DNA of 64,000 nt. Origin: Pseudomonas fluorescens. Its GTDB lineage: Bacteria > Pseudomonadota > Gammaproteobacteria > Pseudomonadales > Pseudomonadaceae. Positions 38,097 through 47,644 of this stretch are shown here, in pieces. Position numbers and translations under genes: made by a program. Location: contig NZ_LR134318.1 in NCBI RefSeq assembly GCF_900636825.1, forward strand, positions 3,319,501 to 3,383,500, read 5' to 3'. The stretch's first letter is position 1. Each line of letters opens with the position of its first letter. The notes under the pieces are model-generated. The model ran no database searches. It was not told the DNA's origin and saw only the letters and a program-made list of their open reading frames with translations.

Positions 38097-39077
38097 TCAG
38101 CGCTGGAACCATTCGTGCCGCTCAGCGAAGGTGTGGTGGATGAGGTCGGTCAGGATCTGCACTTCGGCCACTTTCTGCGATTCGGCGTTCACCGCCAGCC
38201 ACGCCTGCAATTGCATCGGTTCTTCAAACAACCCCGGTAACGCGATCAGTCCACGGTCGAAACGGCTCATGTATGTCGGCAGCAAACCGATGCAAGCGCT
38301 GCAGCGGATCATCTCCAGCATCAGCTCATACGATTGCATACGCACGACCCCGGCCAGGCGCTGTTCGACCAGCTCGTTCCACGGTCGAAAGCTGTCGACC
38401 TGTCGGTCGTGTTGCCATTGCACCAGCATGAAATCGGCGAGGTCATCGCGGCTGTTCGGGCGCGCGGTGACGCGCGAGTAGCGTTTGGCGATGTGCGGCA
38501 GATAATTCAGAGAAGCCAGTCGCTGCGGCTGAGAAACGGCGAAGGCCGGAACTTGACCTGGTCTGTCGCCGTAGGCCAGCCACAGGACGATGTCGGCACT
38601 GACGGCGCGCAAGGACAATTCGCTGTCGAGCGCGATGATCTCCAGCCGCACACTGGCGTTGCGCCGCAGCAATGCAATGAGATCGCGGCCGAGGATGTCA
38701 TGCAGGATCGATTCGGCGATCGCCAGGCGAACCAGCGGTTGTTCAACCACGGGCAGTTTGCGCTCATTGGCCAACGCGACCAGTCTGGCGTGCAATTGCT
38801 GGCCTTCTCGGGTCAGGCTCAGGGCGCTGCCCTGGAAGCTGAACAGCGAATGTTGCAGGTGTTGCTCCAGTTGCGCGAGTTGCTTGCGTAGCAAAGTCGA
38901 ACGGACGTTGAGGCTGCGCGCCGCTTGCATGAAGCAGCCACACCGGGCGCTGACGAGAAAGTACTGCGCGACTTCGCTGTCAATGCTCGCCGCCTGGCTG
39001 AGCCACGTTTCAGGTCTGGTTTCCGGCGACCGGTAATCGCTGATATTCGCGCGTCCTGCGGGTTCGGTGAATGACAT
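38097..39077 (-). CDS. LysR-family transcriptional regulator
   Basis: 326 residues from ATG 39077 (MSFTEPAGRANISD). The winged helix-turn-helix lies unusually far in, at about residues 34-95 (FLVSARCGCFMQAARSLNVRSTLLRKQLAQLE), behind a 30-residue leader. A substrate-binding domain follows. The HTH is a divergent but recognisable LysR type. Target unknown. Confidence 0.85.
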   Translation of the reverse strand: MSFTEPAGRANISDYRSPETRPETWLSQAASIDSEVAQYFLVSARCGCFMQAARSLNVRSTLLRKQLAQLEQHLQHSLFSFQGSALSLTREGQQLHARLVALANERKLPVVEQPLVRLAIAESILHDILGRDLIALLRRNASVRLEIIALDSELSLRAVSADIVLWLAYGDRPGQVPAFAVSQPQRLASLNYLPHIAKRYSRVTARPNSRDDLADFMLVQWQHDRQVDSFRPWNELVEQRLAGVVRMQSYELMLEMIRCSACIGLLPTYMSRFDRGLIALPGLFEEPMQLQAWLAVNAESQKVAEVQILTDLIHHTFAERHEWFQR

Positions 39078-39115
39078 CGATGACTCCCTGTCGATCTTTG
39101 TATTTACGCAGTATC

Positions 39116-39205
39116 CCTGTAGGAGCTGCGGCACGCTGCGATCTTTTGATTTTCAAAAAAAGTCAAAAGATCGCAGCCTCGTTTCACTCGTCAGCGCCTA
39201 CAGAG
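39116..39205. repeat. REP pair (GTAGGAGCTGCGG type, degraded right arm)
   Basis: CTGTAGGAGCTGCGGCACGC with the inner GATCTTTTGA/TCAAAAGATC stem; the right end reads CGTCAGCGCCTACAG. Same family as the copies at 17142 and 29146. It lies between the pdt-like operon end and the LysR gene. Confidence 0.8.
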
Positions 39206-39215
39206 ACGAGGAGTG

Positions 39216-40151
39216 TCATCTCCCCATTATTTTGTTGAGTTCGGCACCGTCGATGCTCAAGGTCGCGGTGTTGAGCATGCCGTCCAGATAGGCCTGGGCG
39301 ATTTGCTCCTGGCGCTGGGCGCGCAACGCTTGGGTCAGTTGATCGCGCAGTTCATCCAGCGTCGCAGCGCGGGCCGGTTGTTGCTCGGTGAGTTTGATCA
39401 CATGGAAACCGGCAGCGCTTTGTACCGGATCAGACACAGCGCCGACCTTGAGCCGCGTCACCGCTCCACGCACTTGCGGTACCAGTTGCTGCAGCGGTTG
39501 CAGCCCGGTGTCACCGCCCTGCTGCGCTGTGACCCGATCCTGCGAATACTGGTTCGCCAACGCGGCAAAATCTTCCGGCGCCGACTGCGCTTTCTTGCTC
39601 AACTCAACCGCCTGTTTGCGCACCGTTTCCAGATTCGCGTCATCAGCTACCCCAAGGAAAATCTGACTGACCCGGTACAGCGCAGGCGTTTGCCAGTTTG
39701 CCTTGCCGGCGTCATACGCCTGCTGCAATTGAGCCGCACTCGGATATTCCGCCGGCACCTGACTCACCGAGCGCAGATAATCGCGAAAGACGATTTGCTC
39801 GGTTGCCGCGCGGGCTTGCCGGGCGACATCCGGGCGCTGCGCCCAGCCCTGTGCGTCAGCCTGTTCCAGCACTGCTTTTTCAGCGAGACGCGTACGGATC
39901 CAGCGCTCCAGCGCGTCACGATTGCCGCGCAGTTGCCCGCGAGTTTGCTCAGGGACAGTGGCCAGCAACGCCTGCAATTCGTCAGGCGTCACCTGTTGAT
40001 TGCCCAACCGCGCCACCGCCGGTCCCGCTGCGGTCACCGACATGGGCTGCTGAGCGGCGACCGGATCACTTCCCGGCCGCAGCACCAGCGCCACAGCCAC
40101 CACCAACACGGCCACCGCTCCGGCACCGATCACCACGGCTGGCTTTTTCAC
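39216..40151 (-). CDS. Parvulin-type peptidyl-prolyl isomerase, membrane anchored
   Basis: 311 residues. An N-terminal anchor (VVIGAGAVAVLVVAVALVL) is followed by a SurA/PrsA-like helical region. A parvulin domain (about 165-265: YRVSQIFLGV, FAALANQYSQD, GGDTGLQP, GFHVIKLTE) precedes the C-terminal helix. It probably assists folding of exported or outer-membrane proteins. It is the last gene of the TPS/TonB operon and its start overlaps the YbjN-like gene (ATGA). By position it matches PA0699 of P. aeruginosa. Confidence 0.87.
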   Translation of the reverse strand: MKKPAVVIGAGAVAVLVVAVALVLRPGSDPVAAQQPMSVTAAGPAVARLGNQQVTPDELQALLATVPEQTRGQLRGNRDALERWIRTRLAEKAVLEQADAQGWAQRPDVARQARAATEQIVFRDYLRSVSQVPAEYPSAAQLQQAYDAGKANWQTPALYRVSQIFLGVADDANLETVRKQAVELSKKAQSAPEDFAALANQYSQDRVTAQQGGDTGLQPLQQLVPQVRGAVTRLKVGAVSDPVQSAAGFHVIKLTEQQPARAATLDELRDQLTQALRAQRQEQIAQAYLDGMLNTATLSIDGAELNKIMGR

Positions 40152-40618
40152 AGCGCGACTTCCTCTTGCTCCGCCACGGCGGCTTTAGCGGTTTGCGCGG
40201 ATGTGGCCTGGCTGAAGTCGCGCAGATAAACGATGAACTCCTGTAACAGGCGATCCCACAATTCCAGATTGCCGCGCAGGTGATCGTTGCTAACGCCGGC
40301 GGCGAGCACCACGTCCATTTCCATCACCAGGAACTCGCCCTGCAACGACAATCGGGCAAAACGCCGCGTGGCGTTCCACTGCTCGGCCACGCCCTGAGGC
40401 AAATCACCTTGCACTCGCAGCGCACAGCTGAAGGTGAAATCGACGTAGTTGTCCGGCTCCCTCGCCGGGTTACCGAAGCGCACCGCGTAGCCGATGCCCT
40501 GGCTGGCGCTGAGCAACTGGACGATGCCGTTCTGTTCGGTTTCGTTGACGCGATAACCTGCAGCTTGCAGGACTTCGGTGAGGGACTTTGGCGATACGTG
40601 GCTGATCAATTGAGTCAT
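40148..40618 (-). CDS. YbjN-domain protein
   Basis: 156 residues, soluble. VSPKSLTEVLQAAGYRV, then VRFGNPAREPDNYVDFTFSC and FARLSLQGEFLVMEMDVVL, fit the YbjN/secretion-chaperone-like fold. Such proteins may act as chaperones or regulators. The position in the operon, between the coiled-coil protein and the isomerase, suggests a role in handling an exported client. Confidence 0.75.
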   Translation of the reverse strand: MTQLISHVSPKSLTEVLQAAGYRVNETEQNGIVQLLSASQGIGYAVRFGNPAREPDNYVDFTFSCALRVQGDLPQGVAEQWNATRRFARLSLQGEFLVMEMDVVLAAGVSNDHLRGNLELWDRLLQEFIVYLRDFSQATSAQTAKAAVAEQEEVAL

Positions 40619-40648
40619 GGTGTCTTCCTTGTGTGTCAGTCTTTCAAA

Positions 40649-41278
40649 TCAGTGTGCGAGCGCAGCTTGCGGCGCGTCGAATCGGGTTTTGTAGAGTTCG
40701 TCGCCAAAGCCCTGAGCCAGTTCATCGAACTTGACCCGGGCGCTGCCGGCGAAGGGCTGGCGGATCTTCATCACCTCGGCCACGTCGATGTTTTCGTAGG
40801 CGGTGAGAATCTGCTTGGCAACGCCGTACATTTGCTGATTTTTGACTGAACATTGCTGCACTTGTGTGTCACGTTCAGTCAATTGCGCTTCAAGCTTCGA
40901 CCGTTCGGCCTCTTTGGCACGGGCCATCACCAGCAAGTCGTCGTAGGCTTTTTTGAACTTGCCGGTCTGCTCGACGCTGGCCGCTACTTGCGCCCGGGCC
41001 TGGTCGTGCAGGTTCTGTTGTTGCCCGGCCAATCGCTCGGCAACGCCTTTGGCCTTCGCCAGTTCAGCGGTCAATTGCTTGATTTGCGCCTGCGCAGCCT
41101 TGGCTTCGTTCTGCGCCGCCAGTTGCGCGGCGCTGGCCTGGGCCTGCTGACTTTGCAGGGCCTGCAGTTGTTGAGCGGTGCTGCGCAGTTGCGTGCGCAA
41201 GCGTTCTTCCATGCCTTCGGCACTTGCCCCGGTGGCAATCAACATGCCCAGCCCCAACCATAAACAGCGGATTTTCAT
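40649..41278 (-). CDS. Exported coiled-coil protein
   Basis: 209 residues from ATG 41278, with GGAGAGG eight to fourteen bases upstream. Signal peptide MKIRCLWLGLGMLIATGASAEG. A long heptad-rich helix spans residues about 25-145 (RSTAQQLQALQSQQAQASAAQ and onward). A C-terminal region with AYENIDVAEVMKIRQPFAGSA follows. Such periplasmic coiled coils can bridge the inner and outer membrane. Function unknown. It is coded directly after the porin. Confidence 0.75.
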   Translation of the reverse strand: MKIRCLWLGLGMLIATGASAEGMEERLRTQLRSTAQQLQALQSQQAQASAAQLAAQNEAKAAQAQIKQLTAELAKAKGVAERLAGQQQNLHDQARAQVAASVEQTGKFKKAYDDLLVMARAKEAERSKLEAQLTERDTQVQQCSVKNQQMYGVAKQILTAYENIDVAEVMKIRQPFAGSARVKFDELAQGFGDELYKTRFDAPQAALAH

Positions 41279-41295
41279 CACCCTCTCCCGGCGCC

Positions 41296-42999
41296 TTAGA
41301 AGCGCGTGTTGATCTCAAGCTGCAAGACGTCGATATCGAACGGCGCGCCGTACACCGCCTCGGTGCTCAGCCAGCGACCTGTGGCGTAAACATTTTTCGC
41401 CAGGCCATAGTTGCCGCCCATGAAATAGCCTTTGGCGTTGGTGCCGCCGAGGTGGAAGGACGAGTCGTTGAAGCCGTCGGGCAAGGCGTCCGGCTGGATG
41501 TACTTGTAGCCAGCGAACAGGTTCCAGTCGCCCTTGCGCTTGAGGTCCAGCGAGTTGCCGAGGGTGAACTGCACCATCCACGCATTGGCACCGCTCTCGA
41601 TGTCGCCGTTGCTGTCGAGGTTGTTGACGATCTGCCCGGCGGAACGCTTGCGCATGTCGCCTTCGTCGTAGCTGAGGTTGTGGATGTAGTTGCCCTGGCT
41701 GCGCAGTTTGAAATCCTGTGGCAGGTCGGCGTCCCAGACCACGTTCAAATCCAGCAGGTTGAACTCCGAGGCCAGGCCGACATATTGCGGCTGCGCTGTA
41801 GTGCTCGGGTTGAGCGGGTTCGGCGTGATGTCACGCAGCAGGAACACGCTGTTGCCCTTCTGCATGAACGCCGCGCGGCTGCCATCGCTGTCGCAGCCCG
41901 GCGCGCCGGCCCACGGCTCGCAAGGGCTGGAGCGTTCGCCTTGAATATCGTCGAAGCGGTAATAAGCGAGTGCGCCCTTGAGACGGTTGTTGCTGTTGAT
42001 CGCCCACTTGGCGCCGAGTTGTGCGCCATACAGCCATTTGTTGTCGCTCTCTTCCTTGTCGAAACCGTTGCTGCTGGAGGTGTCGTTGGTGTAGTCCACC
42101 GGGAACGCGCCGACGGTGCCGAACACGCCCCAATCATGGTTGAGCTTGTGGTCGAAGATAGCCGCGACACCGTCGAAGTTCAGGTCGTTGGAATAGAGCA
42201 TGTCGGTGGACATGAAAGGGTTGGCGAAGCGCCCGCCGGTCAGCGTCAGCTCATCCGTGGGTTTCCAGTTCAGGTAACCCTGATCGAGCCAGATGTCTTT
42301 CTTGGCGAAGCCACCGCCGAGGTTCTGGGTGGTCGACACCGGGTTGTTGTCGGAGCCGGTGCCGATGCGGATACCCGCAGTCCATTCCTCCGAAATCACC
42401 GCTTTCATGCCCAGCCGCGCACGCAGGCGGAACTGGTTTTCGCGGTCTTCACGGGTGTTGAGCAACGGCGGCAAACTGGTGCTGCTATTCGGGTTGACGT
42501 CGTACGGGCCGTTGTTGTTGAGCTTGGCGAAGTCGACGATTTCGTTGCTGTTGTTGCCCGAGTAGTAACGCGATTCGTCACGCAGACGAATGTCGCCGTC
42601 GAAGCTGATCCGCGAGGCCCAGTCCGGGAAGGTATTCGGCGCGGCCCAGTTTTCCTGTTTGGCGGTGGCCATGACCTCGGCTTTGACCTGATCGCGAATC
42701 TGGTCGCGCACCGCCGCCGGCACGTACTGCACACGCACATCGCCCGGCGCGGCGACGGGCCCGGCCACTACGGCAGTGGACGCGGCAGCCTGTTTGGCCT
42801 GAGCGGCTTCGTTCTGCGCCTGAGCGATCAGCGCGTCAGCCTTGTCCTGTTTCAGAATGCCCTGCTCGACCAGCAAGCGGATCAGATTGATCGTGGCGTT
42901 CTCCGAGGGCGCAGGCGCTGCCACGGCCTGACCGACCAGGGTCGCAATGACCATGCCGACCGCCAGGGACAATCGATTCACGTTGGAAATCATCTGCAC
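41296..42999 (-). CDS. Putative outer-membrane porin
   Basis: 567 residues. Signal peptide, then an N-terminal helical segment (INLIRLLVEQGILKQDKADAL and an Ala/Gln-rich stretch) that resembles a periplasmic coiled coil, then a barrel of many strands from residue about 125, ending LQLEINTRF with a terminal phenylalanine. It matches the putative porin family (Porin_5). In this operon it may supply the outer-membrane port energised by TonB, but no plug domain is visible, so it is not a classical TonB receptor. Confidence 0.82.
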   Translation of the reverse strand: MQMISNVNRLSLAVGMVIATLVGQAVAAPAPSENATINLIRLLVEQGILKQDKADALIAQAQNEAAQAKQAAASTAVVAGPVAAPGDVRVQYVPAAVRDQIRDQVKAEVMATAKQENWAAPNTFPDWASRISFDGDIRLRDESRYYSGNNSNEIVDFAKLNNNGPYDVNPNSSTSLPPLLNTREDRENQFRLRARLGMKAVISEEWTAGIRIGTGSDNNPVSTTQNLGGGFAKKDIWLDQGYLNWKPTDELTLTGGRFANPFMSTDMLYSNDLNFDGVAAIFDHKLNHDWGVFGTVGAFPVDYTNDTSSSNGFDKEESDNKWLYGAQLGAKWAINSNNRLKGALAYYRFDDIQGERSSPCEPWAGAPGCDSDGSRAAFMQKGNSVFLLRDITPNPLNPSTTAQPQYVGLASEFNLLDLNVVWDADLPQDFKLRSQGNYIHNLSYDEGDMRKRSAGQIVNNLDSNGDIESGANAWMVQFTLGNSLDLKRKGDWNLFAGYKYIQPDALPDGFNDSSFHLGGTNAKGYFMGGNYGLAKNVYATGRWLSTEAVYGAPFDIDVLQLEINTRF

Positions 43000-43032
43000 A
43001 CAACTCCTTTTGCCGAAGCTTGAATAAGTGAA

Positions 43033-43737
43033 TTAACCCGGACGCCGCCCTTGCAGGGACAGGCGCACAGGCAAAGTGATGGAGGCCGGAGGCCGTTCGC
43101 TAAGAGCCGGCGCACCACGCAGCGCGGCCAGCACCTGCTGGTCTATTTCGGGATTGCCGCTGGACTTGATCAGCTCGACCCGAGTGATTTCGCCGACGCT
43201 GCTCAGCCAGACATCGGCCTGTAGCGAGAACGCGAGGTTGCGCAGTTCGGGGTTTTCGCGCAGCAAACGCTGGAAGGTAAACGCCAGAAACTGGCTGTAT
43301 GTCCCCGTGCCCAAACGCCCGCCGCCAGCCCCGGCCATGCCGCCGCCCTTGCCCGCGCCGATGTTGAAAGCGTCATTGCCGGACTGCGCGTCGCCATCCA
43401 TTTGCATCGGGTTGGCCAGATCGTCGGCCGGGGACGGCGGCGCCTCTTCCTCGGGCTTGACCTCTTCCGGCTCCGGCGTTGGCTCGGGCTCGACAACCTT
43501 TTCTTCCACCGGGGTCTCCGGCTCTGGCGGTTTCTCCGGCGGCGGTGGTGGCGGTGGCGGCAACGGAATGATCGTCGGCACCTTCGGCGCTTCCCGGCGC
43601 ACGCCAGCCATGTCGTTCGCCCATTGCCAGAGGAACCACGCGGCGAGCACGGCGAGCAGCAAAGCGGCGCTCCACTTCACATAGCGCAACGGCGACTTTT
43701 TCACGGGCGGCGGTTCGATCGGAAGTTGTGCGGTCAT
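43033..43737 (-). CDS. TonB-family energy transducer
   Basis: 234 residues. One N-terminal helix (WSAALLLAVLAAWFLWQWA), a proline- and glutamate-rich spacer with a run of eight prolines near residue 60, a glycine-rich stretch, and a C-terminal TonB domain (residues about 145-230: VWLSSVGEITRVELIKSSG). It is coded 3 bp after exbD and so forms a dedicated TonB-ExbB-ExbD set. In gene order it corresponds to tonB4 of P. aeruginosa. Confidence 0.92.
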   Translation of the reverse strand: MTAQLPIEPPPVKKSPLRYVKWSAALLLAVLAAWFLWQWANDMAGVRREAPKVPTIIPLPPPPPPPPEKPPEPETPVEEKVVEPEPTPEPEEVKPEEEAPPSPADDLANPMQMDGDAQSGNDAFNIGAGKGGGMAGAGGGRLGTGTYSQFLAFTFQRLLRENPELRNLAFSLQADVWLSSVGEITRVELIKSSGNPEIDQQVLAALRGAPALSERPPASITLPVRLSLQGRRPG

Positions 43738-43740
43738 GAC

Positions 43741-44166
43741 TCAGCCCTGACTCGGTTTGCCGGTAACGAGACCGACCTGGGACAGTTCGAGCCGGCGCAG
43801 CAGATCCAGCACTTCGATGACTTTCTGGTATTGCACCGTCGCATCGCCGCGCACGATTACCGGGAAATCCGGGCTCTGCGCCTTCTCGATGCGCAGGCGT
43901 TCTTCCAGTTCCGCCAGGGTCACCGGATAGGCATCGAGAAACACCTGGCCGCCGTCGTTGACCGAAATCGCCTTGGTCTTGGCTTCCGACAGCGACACCG
44001 AGGCGCTGGCCTTGGGCAGGTTGATCTGGATCCCGGAGACCTGCGCAGTGGCGGTGAGGATGAACATCACCAGCACCACCATCAGCACATCGACCAGCGG
44101 GGTGATGTTGATGCTGTCCACCGCAGCATCTTCGTCATCGTCGTGGGAGGCATTTACGGACGCCAT
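43741..44166 (-). CDS. exbD: ExbD/TolR biopolymer transporter
   Basis: 141 residues. One helix (SINITPLVDVLMVVLVMFILTA) contains the essential aspartate in PLVDVLM, followed by the periplasmic ExbD domain (IQINLPKASASV). It partners the ExbB fusion coded 11 bp upstream to use the proton gradient for TonB. Confidence 0.94.
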   Translation of the reverse strand: MASVNASHDDDEDAAVDSINITPLVDVLMVVLVMFILTATAQVSGIQINLPKASASVSLSEAKTKAISVNDGGQVFLDAYPVTLAELEERLRIEKAQSPDFPVIVRGDATVQYQKVIEVLDLLRRLELSQVGLVTGKPSQG

Positions 44167-44177
44167 GTCAATGCTCC

Positions 44178-45977
44178 TCAGGCCGGTACGGAGTGATTGG
44201 CGTGATGGCCGCGCTGATGCGCTGCCTCACTGAACTGGCTCTCGCCATGCATCTCCGCCAGGCGCGTGATGAACTCGTCGACGAACACGCGCATGTCGGC
44301 GCTGACTTCCTTGTTGCGGGTGATCAGGCGGTTGTAGCCAAACAGCGCGGGGATAGCGACGAACAGGCCCATCGCCGTGGCCAACAGTGCTGCGGCCATG
44401 CCCGGCGCGATGGCATTGATATTCACGTCACCGGCCATCGCCGTACCGAGGAACACCACCATGATCCCCAACACCGTGCCGAGCAGGCCGATGTACGGGC
44501 CACCGGCGATCGCATTGGACAGGGTCGACAGTTTCGAACTCAGTTGCTGGTTTTCGCGGGTGCGCACGCCGTCCATGGAGCAGCGGATGGCTTCGATGGT
44601 GGCGGCGGAAACCGACGAGGTATCGGCGCCCTGCTCGCGGCGGGTGCGGATCTCTTTCACCGCCACCAGATACAGGCGCCACAGCGACGAATGCTGCAAA
44701 CGCTGCGCGAGTTGGGCGTCGTCGGCGAACATTTCCAGACGCGTGCCGACCTTGGCGAATTGCACGCGGAAATCTTCGTTGGCCGCAGAAACGCGGCTGA
44801 GGCTGCGGTTCTTGCGCAACATGATGACCCATGACTGGAACATCATCAGCACCAGCACGGCGATGATCACCCAGGCGTCGATCGGCACTGCGTTGAGGAG
44901 GAAGCCGAGGCTGCCGAAACCGAAGCCGGACTGTTCTTCATCGACGCCATAGGCGACCAGTTTCGACTCAGCGCCTTGCGAAGTGGCATCGGCCAGCAAC
45001 AGCGCGGCGGGACGGGCGACTTTCGACAGGCGCAGTTCGTCGATGGCACCTGCGAACGGCTGCAACGGACCTTCGTGCACGTCAGCGCCGATGGCCATGA
45101 CCGAGTTGAACGCCGGCATCGCTTGAGCCAGCACCGCGCCTTCGCGACCATTGATGTAAAGCGTCACTTTCGAGCCTTCAGCGGTCAACGCGACGTGTTG
45201 CCATTGGCCCGGATTGAGCGCTTGCGCGGCAGCGGCGCGTTGACCGTCGATCTCCACAAACGGCACGCCCTGATTGACGCCGATCAGCAGATTTTGCGTG
45301 CCTTCGCGACGCGACAGAATCAGCTGCTCGCCATTCGCTTGATCCAACCGCAGCCAGGCGCTGAAGGTGAATGCGCTGCCGGCGTTGTGTTGCAGCGAAG
45401 GGCTGGCCGGCAGCAGCAACGGCTGGCCGCTGAACTGCAAGGCGCGCCCTACTACACCGTCAATCGCCGCGCCGGTCGCACTTTGCGCAGTGTTGCCATA
45501 GGCGGTGGTGTCTTTGGCCGGAGTGCCGGTGGCGCCGTCGAAGTGATAGAGCGCGGTGTAATTCGGATCAAACGTCAGTTGGCCATTGCCAGTCGCCGCA
45601 GCTTTCTGGTTGCCGTAATACATCCAAATGTCCTGGCGCTGACCGCCCTCGACATTCGGCACATCTACCCAGATCAGCGCCATGCCCATCAGCGCATCGA
45701 AGCTTTCGATCTGATGATTGAGCACGGTTTTGTCATCGGCGGCGACGAAACGCAGATCGGCGCCGTCCTCCTTGACGCCGTCAAAGGTGAAATTGCCGGT
45801 GTGCAAGCGCACCAGCAGCGCAGTGCGGCCGAGGGCCTGATTGATCGCCGCGCCTTGTGGCGTGGTGTCGACAGCAATTTGTTTGCGGTAATGCCAGTCG
45901 TCCTGCCACCAGGCCTGAGCCGTGGCCGGGAGCACGAAGCCCAGGCAGATCAACAAGGAAAGGAAAAGGCGCGGCAT
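44178..45977 (-). CDS. ExbB/TolQ/MotA proton-channel protein fused to DUF2341 and LamG-like domains
   Basis: 599 residues from ATG 45977. In order: a signal peptide (LFLSLLICLGFVLPATAQA); a DUF2341 domain (about 24-125, WWQDDWHYRKQI); a LamG/concanavalin-like domain (about 150-305, FTFSAWLRLDQANG and VTLYINGREG); a membrane helix near 355; and a MotA/TolQ/ExbB domain (about 425-570) with IGLLGTVLGIMVVF and PGMAAALLATAMGLFVAIPALFG. ExbB is normally about 240 residues, so 350 residues of predicted periplasmic carbohydrate-binding-like domain are added. Confidence 0.9.
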   Translation of the reverse strand: MPRLFLSLLICLGFVLPATAQAWWQDDWHYRKQIAVDTTPQGAAINQALGRTALLVRLHTGNFTFDGVKEDGADLRFVAADDKTVLNHQIESFDALMGMALIWVDVPNVEGGQRQDIWMYYGNQKAAATGNGQLTFDPNYTALYHFDGATGTPAKDTTAYGNTAQSATGAAIDGVVGRALQFSGQPLLLPASPSLQHNAGSAFTFSAWLRLDQANGEQLILSRREGTQNLLIGVNQGVPFVEIDGQRAAAAQALNPGQWQHVALTAEGSKVTLYINGREGAVLAQAMPAFNSVMAIGADVHEGPLQPFAGAIDELRLSKVARPAALLLADATSQGAESKLVAYGVDEEQSGFGFGSLGFLLNAVPIDAWVIIAVLVLMMFQSWVIMLRKNRSLSRVSAANEDFRVQFAKVGTRLEMFADDAQLAQRLQHSSLWRLYLVAVKEIRTRREQGADTSSVSAATIEAIRCSMDGVRTRENQQLSSKLSTLSNAIAGGPYIGLLGTVLGIMVVFLGTAMAGDVNINAIAPGMAAALLATAMGLFVAIPALFGYNRLITRNKEVSADMRVFVDEFITRLAEMHGESQFSEAAHQRGHHANHSVPA

Positions 45978-45991
45978 GGAAATGCTCCTGA

Positions 45992-47590
45992 TTAGAAAGT
46001 GGCCTGAAGGTTGAAGTGCAGGCGCGATTCCTGTTTCGAGGTGTTCGGCCCTTCGAGTAACGGGAAGCCCCAATCGAGGCTGCCGGACAGCCATTTACTG
46101 AGGCTGGCGCGGGTGCCGAGGCCGACACTGGCCAGGGCGTAATTGGCGTCCTGATCTGGCAGTTCGTCGCGCAGATACAGCTGCGCACCTTCGGCGAAGG
46201 CGTAGAAACGCCAGTCCTGCATCCAGGTGCCGGCGTACTTGGCCAGTGATGGCGTGCGTACTTCCTGACTGAGCAGCACGCCGTCATCGCCGGTACGTTC
46301 GGCGGCCAGATAGCCGCGCACGGAGGTGGCGCCGCCGGCGGAGAACTGTTCGTTGGAAACCAGTGGCCCGGACGCCAGTTGGAACGCAGCTTTGCTTGCG
46401 CTCTGCCAGTCGCTGTCGAAGGTCCAGGTGTAATTCGTGTCGCCCTTGAGTACGGCGAAACTCGGCTTGGCGCGGTAGCGTTTGTAGTCGAAATCTTCAT
46501 CGTCGCTGCCGTAGCCGAAAACACTGCGGGTGGCGGCGACCAGGCTCAGGCCGAGGCCGAGCTGGCTCTTTTCGCTGTAGCGGTAGCCGTTGTAGGCAAA
46601 GGTGAACGGCGCATATTGCAGCGGCACCTTGTCGCTCTCGCCCGACAAGGTCAGGCGCTCGTCGAAGTCTTTGAAGTCGATGCCGGCCGACAATGAATTC
46701 GACCAGTTGCCGCTCGACGGCAGCGTGTAGATCGCCGACACGCCATAACTGTGGCCCCTGCCAAGCACGTTGCTGCCACCGATGGTGGCAACGTTGCTGT
46801 CGGACTGGTAACCGGAGAACTGCACGCTCCAGCGCTCGTCCAGCGGCGCGGTGTAGGAGCCCGACCAGACCTTGGCGTTATCGGTTTCCTGCGGCGCGGT
46901 GAAAAATGTCAGGTTGACGCTGTGGCCGAGTTGCCAGAGGTTGTTGTAACCGACGCTGGAGACCGTGCGCAGCTTTTCGGTGTCAGCGCTGTAGTCGTTG
47001 TTGAGGCCGACACTGGCGGTCCACGGGTTCTGGTCTTCGACTTGCAAATCGACATCCATGGTGCCGGGACGCTGACCTTCGCGCACCAGCGGCATGACTT
47101 GTCGACCGGGAGTTTTGTTGAGCTGCGCCAGTTCGCCCTGGACCTTGGCGAAGTCCGGCACCTCGCCTTCTTTGAGCGCCGGAACGTTGTCACGAATATC
47201 GAGTGGCGAATAGTGTTTGGCGCCGACCACACGCACGCGTCCGACTTTGGTTTCGCTGACTTGCAGATACACGATACCGTCGGCGACCGCTTGCTCTGGC
47301 AGTTCGACGAACACCGATTGGTAGCCGCGTTGCTGATACGCCTTCTGCAAGGCATCGCGCGCACCTTCGATATCGGTGAGGGCTTTTTGCGGGCCGAGAA
47401 ACGGGTACACCGCTTCTTCGATCGCCCGCGCATCGAGCACGGTGTTGCCGCGCACGAAGTATTCGTTGACGTCGACTAGGCGCTGCGCCGCTGCGGTTTC
47501 GGCGACCTCCTGCGCCAATGCCGGCTGCGCGCCCGCCGTCACCAGCAGCCAGCTCCACAGCGCCAGCCGTGACTTGAAAATCGGTTCCAC
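45992..47590 (-). CDS. Two-partner-secretion outer-membrane transporter (TpsB, PdtB-like)
   Basis: 532 residues. Signal peptide ending ALAQEV; two POTRA domains (about 35-185, with VNEYFVRGNTVLDARAIEEAV and VGRVRVVGAKHY); then a 16-strand-type barrel ending LHFNLQATF. The FhaC-family L6 loop motif is intact as GATSVRGYL. It should export a large TpsA protein to the cell surface. No tpsA gene is beside it; in P. aeruginosa the equivalent pdtB is near pdtA. Confidence 0.9.
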   Translation of the reverse strand: MEPIFKSRLALWSWLLVTAGAQPALAQEVAETAAAQRLVDVNEYFVRGNTVLDARAIEEAVYPFLGPQKALTDIEGARDALQKAYQQRGYQSVFVELPEQAVADGIVYLQVSETKVGRVRVVGAKHYSPLDIRDNVPALKEGEVPDFAKVQGELAQLNKTPGRQVMPLVREGQRPGTMDVDLQVEDQNPWTASVGLNNDYSADTEKLRTVSSVGYNNLWQLGHSVNLTFFTAPQETDNAKVWSGSYTAPLDERWSVQFSGYQSDSNVATIGGSNVLGRGHSYGVSAIYTLPSSGNWSNSLSAGIDFKDFDERLTLSGESDKVPLQYAPFTFAYNGYRYSEKSQLGLGLSLVAATRSVFGYGSDDEDFDYKRYRAKPSFAVLKGDTNYTWTFDSDWQSASKAAFQLASGPLVSNEQFSAGGATSVRGYLAAERTGDDGVLLSQEVRTPSLAKYAGTWMQDWRFYAFAEGAQLYLRDELPDQDANYALASVGLGTRASLSKWLSGSLDWGFPLLEGPNTSKQESRLHFNLQATF

Positions 47591-47644
47591 ACTACCCCCT
47601 GAATTCGCGATGACCTGTTGGCGTGAATCGCCCGGTGTGTTGCC

